NCBI GenBank assembly: GCA_009602725.1 | Contig: WELB01000292.1 | Coordinates: forward strand, 14,882 to 78,881 | DNA from: Spirogloea muscicola | Lineage: Eukaryota > Streptophyta > Zygnematophyceae > Spirogloeales > Spirogloeaceae | DNA length: 64,000 nucleotides | Reading direction: 5' to 3' | Part shown: piece by piece, positions 54,801 through 64,000 of the stretch | Layout of the letters: each line of letters begins with the position of its first letter | Numbering within the stretch: the stretch's first letter is position 1 | The notes under the pieces: generated by a model | Database searches by the model: none | The model's input: the letters and a program-made list of their open reading frames with translations, nothing else | What the model was told of the DNA's origin: nothing | Position numbers and translations under genes: made by a program

Positions 54801-57800
54801 CCAGTCGTCTCTACCAGCCATGTTTACCTGGTACTGTTGCTGCCGGTGCTTGGCACTAATGCGATGAGGAATGTGGCTGTCCGCCATCCTCATTGACCGC
54901 AAGGCCTTGGGCCCTGGTCAGTGGCCTTCAGTATCAGCTAGTTCCAATGGAAATCCTCGACTCTCTGCAGCTCTTATCACGTGATTTCACAGCTGTGGGC
55001 TGAGTGAGCTTGCGGAACCAAGCTTGGCAAATATTGTCAACGCCCTCTGCAGCCACTGCTTGGTCATTACCTCGCCAGTATTCCCGTTGTGAGGACCACG
55101 TGTCATGCCACACTTGGCGGGCATAGACAAGACCACGTGGGTCCCAGTGTCCTGCCCGAGTGGCCTGTACCGTTGGCCATGTTGCTGGATAGCGAGAATT
55201 TGACCATTAGCCCAGCTAAGTGCAGAGTATCCCTGTGCACTTGTAGCTAGAAAGCTGCCGGCATTGACTGCCTGCAGTTGGCCAGTGCATCAGAGTACTC
55301 TGGGTGAGTGCTCGTCTCCGCCTTTGAATCTCAAAGTTTTGACTTGTAGTGGATGCTTTGGAGCAGCATCTTTGCAGTCTGCGACCAACAGCTGTTGATG
55401 AAGACTTATCTTCACACGCAACCAGCTTCGGCTGTGTACCTGAATTTGATGCTTGGGTAATGAGTCTTCCCCGAACTCTGTAGTACGTGTGATTTCCTCA
55501 CCTGGTGCGGCTCTTGACAATCAGTCACCGAAGTAGTTGGATGTATTTTCCGAACTACTCTGGACGGGTGCCCCCTCATCCGACGTGGCTCAATGACGTC
55601 CAGCGCTCTGCCGCCGTTCTGCCCTCTGTATCGACTGAATACTCTCGAGTGTTGAGAGAAGCAATTCCAAGTGGCGGACTTGCAAAAGTACGGGCATAGT
55701 GAGTCTCCTCAGTCGCCGTATAGTGCACCTATCCGCTTCCTTGTGAAGCACTGTGGTAGTCATTGGATGTGCATTCAGCATCGAGCTTTAAACAAGCTCA
55801 CCGTCAAGAGCCAATGCCCTTTGCCTGGCATCGATGATCTGTGTGATCGTCTTAGAGAAGCAAGCGTGCTTTGCTTCCTCGATTTGTGAGAGCTTAACAC
55901 CACCTTTGTACCGCGCCTGGGAAAATTCCGCGGGGGCTTGTTCTGCGCCGCTCGGACACTTCCAGCCCCGTAGGCTGTGCCAGTGAAAGTCTTTGGCCCC
56001 ATAGTATGACTTTGTGCTGGTATACTTGGATGTCATACCGGTGTTCGTATGACACCCGAGGATCACGTACTGCACGTTCAGCTAGTGCTGCCTTTGCGAC
56101 GTGAGAATCACTTCTAAGCCAAGTGTATTTCACCAGTAGTAGGACGTCGTGTGGGCAACGACGAGGTTCGCGTCAACCCCAAAGTAGTAATCAATCTTGC
56201 ATCTGTCTGCTAAATCTGACGTAAAGGACTGGCTAAGTGCCACGGAACGTGCCGCAGTTGCATTCCTTTCAAGTTTCCGTACACTATACCCGTTCCTGTC
56301 AAGATTCCTGCAAGGACACGGAAGTATGACATCTCCTCTTACGAAGTTCACTCGTAAGGACGTACCCTGGGGTGGACATCCGCATGCCCGCGGGCATTTG
56401 AGGAAATTCAACATGGGTTCTAGTATCCCCACCTGTTTTGGGCCTTGCCTCGAGAAGGCGCTCCATTGTAGTCATGTATACTGTGACGCCTCTTTGATCA
56501 GCATTTGCCGTTTTCTTGCAGGAGGGTCACCCCGTAGCATTTGAGACTCGCCTACTCAGTCCTGCCGGGCGCATCTCAAATAAGGGAGGAGCAAGAGCTC
56601 CTTGCTGTGCACGCCCTCCGTGTGTGGCGATGCTATCTCAAGGGTGCTGATATTACGTTTGTAACAGGCCATAGCCAGTCGACCGTTTTTCGCACACAAC
56701 AGCAGAGAGCAGGCGTCACGCTTGGTGAGCTGGTAGTATGGTACTATTCCAAGTCAGTGGGTGAACAACCCTGGTCGTCAAAATGCTACGGACCCGGTGG
56801 CACAACAGGGGCTGCTGTGGCGCCAGTCTTGTGTGCCACAAGGGCTCAGAACGCAGACGTGCGGCCTGCCCGTGGGGCCGCTAGGCAGTGCACCACCAGC
56901 CTCTCTGAGCTGTATGTGCGTCTTCGTGATGGGTATGGCACAGACACTTGGTTTGCACGAGCAACCAAATCACGCACTGTAGCATGTGAGCTAGGCTTCT
57001 AGTGGCGAGGTGACGCCATTGTGGTGCGCACTGCAATGCCGCGCGCACTAGTATCATGCAAGAGACGCATGAGCCTCAGTACAGTGGTCACTTGGGTGTT
57101 GGAAAGACAAGTAAAGCTACCAAGCTTTTTCAAGGTGGCCGGGCTTGTAAGTGCAGTAGAGTCTTTGTGAGGACTTGCGCCACCTGCCAGCTTAGTACGG
57201 CACGCTCTCCCAAGCCTGGCAAGTTGCTGGCCTGTCTGTGGACCGAGTATGGAAACTGCACGGAGTACCCGAGCGAATCGTCTGACCGCGATCCTCGCTC
57301 CACGGGTCACTTCTGGAAAGAAGTGTGCAGGCTTATTGGCACAAGCAATCCACGTCCACAGCTTTCCACACACAACCAGACGGTCATACTGTGAGGTCGA
57401 AGCGGGTTCTGGCAGACATGCTGAGGCATTTTGTAAACCTCAGTCAGCCTAACTGGGACGAGGAGTACCTTGCTCCAGCGAGTATGCTGTGACCAACGCC
57501 TTTCATGACTCCCAAAAGCACACCCTTCTTCCTGAATGTCAGCATCCCAGATCACCTTCGCAGGTGGGGAGGCCGGAGCGCGTTCTGGCTGCAGTAAGCT
57601 TTACCGGTGACCTCCTGGAGGCTCAGCGGAGGGCTGAGCAGTTTTTGACAATTGCTCACAACCGGCAAAAGCAGTATGCTGACGTCGCAAGAATGTGTCC
57701 TTCGACGTGGTGGCCCCAGTGCCATTGAGCACTAAGCACCAAGTCTTGCGGGCTATGGGTACGCACAAGTTGCCGCCCAAATGGGTTGGACCCTCTCGTG

Positions 57801-58225
57801 TAGTGGGCCTGGTCGGCAAGGTCGCATATGAGCTTGATACTCCGGTACAATGGCAACTTCATGTGTCTCAGCTCGAGCCATACCATACGGATGGCCGTGT
57901 CCAACCACCCCCACCTCCCCTCGTTCTTGACAACGAGGAAGAGTATCGAGTGAAGGAAAATTTGTCCCACGGGCCAATCTCCGTGGGCGTTGTAAGTCTC
58001 GTGAGTACCTCATTAAGTAACTAGGCTCTGCGCCTGAGCACAGTACACGGGAATCTGCGGTCAATCTTGCCAAGTGTCCTTCCCTCGTTCCAGCGTATCT
58101 GATAGAATGCGTTGCCTCTTTTCTCCGTCATCCCATATGTTCCCGCCGGGGTTAATTCCCCTGGGTCGAGCCCCTGTAGTACTCCTTTTTTGTTTCCGAG
58201 GACGTGAACATCTAACTGGGGAGGT
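54801..58225 (+). mobile_element. B2: degraded Ty3/gypsy chromovirus
   Basis: Second copy of the B family. RT remnant near 55690-55890 (MCIQHRALNKLTVKSQCPLP, then IDDLCDRL), YLDV near 56020, RNase H near 56480-56700 (HALRVWRCYLKGA), integrase from 56770 to about 57700 (CATCQLSTA, GHFWKEVCRLIGT), C-terminal KVAYELDTPVQW near 57820, then GAGGACGTGAACATC and a purine tract near 58200. Many breaks; B1 and B2 have decayed separately for a long time. Confidence 0.75.
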
Positions 58226-58988
58226 AAGTAACGTTCCCTCCGTTTGGGAGTGCCACGGTGCCGGTAACCTTACATGATCGTATCGTATCTACCGTTTGGG
58301 AGTCCCCAAACAGGCGAATAATTTACTACACCCCGCGTAGCTAAGTACGGTCCGAAGCCCCGGGCTTCGTACCGCCGCGGCATCCTCCTCCTGTCTTACT
58401 CTCCGAGAGGCGCTGCTTCGCCCGCGCGCGGCATCATCCGGGAGTTGTCTCCATCCGCCAGGCACTGCTTCATTCGCGCTCGGCAGTGTCCGGCAGATCC
58501 GTCGTATTTCCTTGTCAGGCTCGCCGCTCCCGGGGAGGTCATCGGGGCAGCCCTCGTCACACTCTCGGGGGGAGGGGTGGCAGATAGAACGCTTATCAGT
58601 AGGAAGCCGAGGCCAGACTCCTCAGTCGGACTTGTGACGCCAAGAGAGGCACAGCCCTGCTACTGCCTGCTGCCGCAGCCGCCGCCACAGCTCTGCTGCT
58701 GCCGCCTGCTGCCTAGCCCGTCGCCGCAGCTCGTCGCTGCGGGCCTCGCCGGCTCTCTGTAAATACCATGGCCGCGCCCCTTGCGGGGACAGCTGCTGAC
58801 CCTCGTCGAGTCGCCGCCTTCCGGCAGTGCCTCAGGGTAAGACTTCCGCTGCGCTATTGTGCGAGTACGTGTACGCTGTGTGCGCTGGCGTTCCACTCTG
58901 TAAGGGGGTGTCTCCAGACCACCCTATGTCCGAAAACCAAACACGAAGTTCTGACCATAACTATGTGATTGGGAACAAAGACGCTAAG
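58226..58988 (+). mobile_element. 3' LTR-alpha of B2, right part shared with copy 1
   Basis: Begins TAACGTTCCCTCCG right after the B2 purine tract. Up to 58922 it differs clearly from 43610-44392; from 58923 on the two are identical. After the LTR the sequence continues in the protease-RT linker of chromovirus A. The LTR is thus a mosaic with its switch point near 58923. Confidence 0.75.
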
Positions 58989-61735
58989 TGCTTTGTGCCA
59001 CATCAGCATGCCTTGACTTTGAAAGCCAACTTGCACTGAATACCGTGGCGCATGGCGCCTTGTCCTTTGCAAGAAGCTTTCCTGTGCACCGCCGCTAACG
59101 GCAGGGGGTTCCATTCTGCTGTCTGCCATGCAGATGAAGCGATTGATTCACAAGAACACTGTGCAGATGACATTTCTTGTGATGGCGGCGTTAAGTGACG
59201 AGTCTAAGCCTGACTTGTGTGTGAATGCTGCGGATTCACATGGCGGGGTTCTTGATAAGTTGCTGGAAGAGTTTGCGGATGTGTTTCTCGACTCTCGTCG
59301 GGACGGTCTACCTCCTCACCAAGGTGTGTGTCATACAATTCCATTGGAGCCAGGCGCCAACCCGCCTTACCGTCCCATGTACCGGCTGAGCCCTCTCGAA
59401 TTTAAGAAATGCAATCTCAGGTCGAGGATCTGCAGGCGAAGGGCGGCTACATTGAGCCTACTCAGTCGCCGTACGGAGCACCTCTTCATTTTGTCAAGAA
59501 GAAGGATGGCACACTACGGATGTGCATTGACTATCGGGATTTGAACAAGCTCACTATCAAGAACCGATACCCATTGCCTCGGATAGATGATTTGTTCGAT
59601 TGACTCGCAGGGGCTACTGTGTTTAGCTACCTGGACCTGGAAAGCGGGTATCATCAATTCGAATCACGCCTGCGGATATTACAAGTCGGCGTTCCGTAAG
59701 ACCGTAATTCGGCACCTACATTCATGCGCGTCAGCACTTCAGCAGCCGTCAAGCTTGGTGGGGTCAGTTCAGGACAACAATTCTGCATTCAGTGGGTGTA
59801 TTATTCTTAAAGAATCATAGTGCGGATACAGTCGATTGCCAATTGCAGAGGCTACTGTGCTGGCTGTGTGCAACGACGCCTTAAGCCATATGCGGCTAGA
59901 CAGCACGGTGATCTAGGGGAAGTGCTTTTACAAGACGTGTAAAGTATCTGATAGCGCCATCCCTAAATGCTTGTACAGTGACTAACACTACTCCGCCCAG
60001 CAGTAGATGTACGCCGCACAAGCTCATGCGAAGCTGCAGTGGCCAATAAGCGATCACCGCCCAAAGTGACATCGGAGAAACTTGCCATGAAATGTCATGG
60101 CAATACCAATTCGTCTATAAGGATGATGGATGTGAATTTCACAATGGCCCAATAGCATTCTGGCCTACCTAGTGCTAGTGTACCGCGCTAGTACTCAATG
60201 GCTCTCACAAGCAGCCCGTGTCGTACACGAACATCTTCACAGTAGACAGAACCTGCAAGGTCTTTGAGTATCTGGTCTAACAACCAGCCACCAGTCATGA
60301 GAATAATATAGAAAAGTATGTCTGTACTTGCGAGCTATATATTCGAGCACTTTCGAAATGTGGGAGCGAGATATTGACGTGGAGGTGGCCTACCGACAAG
60401 CAGGGACAGCCTCGATGGTGATCGACTTCCAACGCCTCGCCTGCAGGGTACAATGGTACATACACCACAGGGTACTCAGCCCGATATTGATCCGGCTCAG
60501 TATCTAGCAGCATATTGCAATTGGAGCTGGTGGACCTAAAGCACAAGGGATCCCGCTTTCCACATTGCATCAGCCCAAGCAGTGAACGTCGGACTGGGGC
60601 TGAAATTTGCGGACAAGCTCGTCCGACAAGTCAAGAAGTATCCTTGCATTTAGCAGCTGGAAAGCCCAGTAAGGACTTAGCAACAGGCGTTTGCCTTCTT
60701 CTTCAAACCGGCCTTCAGGCCCGTTCACCCAAGCTTGACTGGCGGAGGCGGAGGCAGCGCGGCTCGAGGACAACTACGATACGGTAGCTTACACCAGGTA
60801 TACGCCTGATCCGCCTCAAGGACGATTTTGGCCACCTCGTTGACGGTGTGACCTTGCCCGCCACCCCTGCGCTTATCACTGCCTTCTGGCTTGAGACTAC
60901 TGCCAGACCTAGGGGCTTCAGAAATGAAGGCCCAGCCGTAACTACCACTGCCGCTGGAAGAAGGCTGCTGCAGATACATTACGAAATTCCAACGAAGCTT
61001 GCTCGATGAGCGGTTCAAGGTGTTCACTGGCGTAATAGGCACGGACGCCGTCCAGTTAAGCCAAGAGAACACATGCTCAGGTAACCCGCCTTGGGTCGCT
61101 GACACTGATTGTCCAGGCCATATTGTCAGCTTCGACAGACGATCACGTTGAAGCGCCGGACGAAGTCGTAGAAGTCAGACATACTTTCTGAATGACGTCC
61201 GGCTCAATGCAAGCGTTACCTCGTATGGTGAGGAGAGAGTGAGATATCGCAAACATTCTAAACCCCCGGATTCGATCACCACAATTATATCAGATTCTGG
61301 CGGGATCGTTGGATGTATGTGGCAGCGATTCCTTCGTTGATGCAGAGTCTGTGCACAGAGCACAGAGCAAGCCCTCACCTTCGAGAGCCAGGCGTTGGGT
61401 CAGCACGGCCCGTCTGCCCACTAATTCTCGCTGGATGGAAAAGCTGGACACATCCAGCAGCAACTTAACTGGCAATTTTCATCGTCTAAAGCTAAGACGC
61501 CGTTCGACCTACAGCCGCGGGCGAAGGACTTCTTCATCTCCTCCAAGAGCGCCACCGTGAAGGAGGACGCCGCTGGTTCCCTTTTTAGGACAACGGCCTC
61601 GGACTACAGATCAGCGATCCATGCCTTACCACCAGCAGACTCACCGATCAGGTATTTGTCAGCAGCATCGTCGTCCCTTTCTGCTATACTGGACTGGCCT
61701 GGTGTCCACGACACCGCAAGCAGTGACAACAGCAT
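58923..61735. repeat. 2,813-bp block identical to 44393-47205 (copy 2)
   Basis: See copy 1. Here the block runs on without a gap into host-like AT-richer DNA at 61736, so this copy has the natural right border. Confidence 0.9.
61492..61651 (+). CDS. Exon-like piece, copy 2 (unidentified protein)
   Basis: A 160-bp stretch with a plausible acceptor (ATCGTCTAAAG) and donor (CAG/GTATTTG). It reads KTPFDLQPRAKDFF, then KSATVKEDAAGSLF and SDYRSAIHALPPADSPI, an unusually protein-like composition for this window. I do not recognise the family. If real, it would be an internal exon of a host gene reaching toward the right edge. It differs from the retroelement frames around it. Confidence 0.4.
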
Positions 61736-64000
61736 GTTAGCCCCGAAATGCAAAACCGTACAAGCCATGGAGAAAGGGTTAGCAATAGAAAATGCATCAA
61801 TTTCTGGCAAAGCGGCCAGCCTTCGCCGCCCAGCGGCGTTCGATGTCACGTCCGTTCGAAAGTACAAAAATGCAGACACAAGACTCAAATAAGGCTACAT
61901 CTTTTTGCCCATGTAGCACTATACAGAGATGCAAGCGGTCACACAGGTTATCAAGAGCTGATTGTTGCAAATGCTACAAGAAGCAATCTCTGAAAAAGAG
62001 TAGCCTTTGCTAGTAGTAGAACAATTTGGACACCTACAAGCTGCAAAGCAGTGGAATGTGACCATCATCATCAAAAATTTCGAGACCATCCACATGCTTA
62101 TTGTACCTGCAAGACTGTCGTGTTGGTGGGCAGCATAGCAACTGTGGTGATACAGTAGTAGAAATACTAACTGACACAAGATCGTTGCGAACGCTATATC
62201 TACAGTACTTGTGTCTAGAGAAACTGCAGTGTAGCCGCCCATAGCATCGTCATCGGATGATCTTCAGAATCATAAGCTGAAGATCGGCTCAACAAGCGGA
62301 AGAGATGGTGTTCAATAGTTTGCCCTATGCCTATACTGCTGACTGTCACCTGTTCTCTATGGACGTTGGGGGAATCGATTACAGCAAGGTCCTTGGGCAG
62401 ATTACATCTCGAATATTGGCATCATCATGGAAGGGGAAAAGCATGAGTGGACATGTGGGCAGTTTGCAGACCACACGTGGTCCGCAGGCGGACCTGCCAA
62501 GCATGACTGCCGTCTGGAAGAGTGCCACTGAACATCCGCAGAAGCTGGGGCGTGTGTCGAGGTCGAGATGGTGGTAGATTCTCCCACTTGCCCCTGACAG
62601 CTTCACAAACACATGGCAGATATTCCAAACGGAGAGCAGGTCAGTGGAGCAGATGTAATGCATCAGTGGATCCAAATGTGGCAACGAGAAGGATACATAC
62701 TGCTATCTCCCTGCACGTTACGTACTGATCTGCCCAGTCCAGGTCTCGAGCCAGTACTAAAGCGTGTTACGTGCAAACACCCACCTCCGAGGTGCCACTA
62801 AGGCTCTCCATCAGTTGATACATACTCTATCGCCATCAAAACATGTGGAAGCCCCGCCCCAAGGCCTTCCCTTGAAAGGCCGGGCTGACAAGGCAATTAC
62901 GAGGGCAGGTTCATGCGGACCTGCCCATGGCTGCGCGCCTGCATGTTCAAATGCTTACAGGCGCGTCACACCACGTTGCATGCGCGTCACACTGCGATGC
63001 CTGCCTGTCACACGGTCACACGCATATTCTCCGTATGACACTCACCCTCGTGTCACATTGTTTCACTTATGTGACACTGACGTCAGGTCATAATGTTTGA
63101 CAGCTCAGCAAGCCGACAAAGTGACGATGCGGGATCATAACGACAAATATTTGTTCCACAAATTCAGCTGTAAGCTGAATACAAAGGTCAAGCAGTAATA
63201 CATTGGTCGAGCGCCCCATAAAGGTGGAATGCTGGCCTCGGAGCCCTCTGGCTATACAGGGGGGAAATTAGGAAAGCGGGGTGAGCTCTTTACCCACTTC
63301 TGGTGGGAGCACTGGTGAGGCAATAGTGGAGGGAAGCTGGAGCCATCCAGGATCACACGGAGCTTCGAGGGCGACACAGCTCAGTATAGCGAAAGTTGGT
63401 AGCTGCCGGGCAGACCTGGCCTACATATAGTAATGTACTGCATTAGGCCGTGAAATAAGACAAGGATGGAGGTGGACCCAGCAGTCCGCTTCATATCATT
63501 ACCTTATTCTGTAGATATCATGATGCCAGCACTGTGCTCGGTGCTCGAACCTCGGGGCAGGGAGTACAGCAGCTTCTTAGCATATGCGGCCACGACTTAA
63601 CATGTAAAACAATACTGCGCGCCCGCAGCTCTTCGATGTGCTTTGTGAAGCTGACAATGTATTGTCCACTCTTCCCACTTAGTCAGGAAGCCTTGGATTA
63701 CGATCGCACCCTTGCCAGTGCGGACTTACACGGGCTCACTCTCATCTCGTGGTCGGGGGCTGTGATGGATGAGCTAGCCAAGCTCAAGGACGAGTCGCCG
63801 GCGTGTCCCAAGGCAGATGTCGGGCCCAAGGCACTTAATGGCCAAACGGAAAAAAGTGGTTGACAAAGCATAAGGATTAGAAGGTGGAGACAAGCCTGTT
63901 TCTTCCCCAAGTGCGCTACAAGACCCGCACCTAAAACCCCGTCGAGGTCCCTGCCTCCGGCCTCATGGCAGAATAGAGCGTCCGACCACTCGCCACAAAT
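61736..64000. other. Host-like region with unidentified exon-like stretches
   Basis: AT-richer than the repeat cluster, with intron-like composition. Candidates, all weak: 62414-62545 (frame with MEGEKHEWTCGQFADHTW), 62605-62740 (MADIPNGEQVSGAD then MHQWIQMW) after a CCCCTGACAG acceptor-like word, and 63687-63863 (EALDYDRTLASADLHGLTL then VMDELAKLKDE) after TTAGTCAG. None is recognised. The stretch 62860-63090 has no gene-like signal but repeated GTCACA words. Confidence 0.3.
62940..63090. repeat. Cluster of GTCACA/GCGCGTCACAC words
   Basis: At least seven GTCACA or TGTGAC words in about 130 bp, plus a palindromic TGACGTCA near 63078. Similar GCGTCAC clusters lie in the U3 of LTR-gamma and GCGCGTGAC clusters in minus-strand LTR-alpha (37680-37790). 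It may be an LTR-gamma remnant, but no LTR ends were found. Confidence 0.4.

Noticed and set aside
1-64000. tRNA, rRNA, Polinton or viral capsid genes
   Set aside because: Looked for; no cloverleaf, rRNA-like block, or capsid or DNA polymerase B motif was seen.

Overview
The window looks like nuclear DNA of a green alga. It is GC-rich, its genes are split by many short GT-AG introns, and its proteins are plant-like, including a plant-style palmitoyl-protein thioesterase and a GRIP-domain golgin. Plant-type telomere motifs (TTTAGGG/CCCTAAA) also occur. No bacterial operons, rRNA or tRNA genes, or CRISPR arrays were seen. Species cannot be named from this sequence alone.

Layout. 1-2.8 kb is an array of broken 3' ends of a non-LTR retrotransposon (LINE). 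2.9-15.9 kb is a host gene island: palmitoyl-protein thioesterase (PPT1-like, +, 12 exons read here), a long GRIP-domain coiled-coil golgin (-, about 20 exons, convergent with PPT1), and a theta-class glutathione S-transferase (+, 5' end missing). From 17 to about 61.5 kb the window is a nested graveyard of mobile DNA. It holds at least five Ty3/gypsy chromovirus bodies, numbered here E1 (22.3-30.7 kb, +), B1 (31-35 kb, +), C (37.2-42.7 kb, -), A (42.7-45.3 kb, +), D (47.6-54.8 kb, -) and B2 (54.8-58.2 kb, +), where B1 and B2 are two copies of one family. Three LTR families occur as end repeats and as solo LTRs: LTR-alpha (starts TGTAACGTTCCCTCCG), LTR-beta (TGTAATGAAACAGCCG) and LTR-gamma (TGTAACGTCCCCGCC). 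Many solo LTRs keep perfect 5-bp target duplications, which gives a clear order of insertion. The last 2.3 kb is more AT-rich, apparently host DNA with a few unidentified exon-like stretches.

Notable signals. (1) A very short (54-176 bp) mobile unit, equal to the 3' tail of the LINE, is scattered over the window with its own 8-13 bp target duplications. It carries two consecutive stem-loops whose sequences differ between subfamilies while pairing is kept. (2) A 424-bp MITE with perfect ~30-bp inverted ends sits in chromovirus D. (3) A 2,813-bp block is present twice with no difference seen; one copy stops exactly at a single N. (4) Each of the three single Ns sits where sequence appears to be missing, and two of them cost a host gene part of its coding sequence. 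(5) The three LTR families share one R/U5-like plan: stem-loops, an AATAAGGAC motif and, in alpha and gamma, a GTAAGT donor-like site.

All exon borders and repeat limits were read by eye and should be treated as accurate to a few bases at best.
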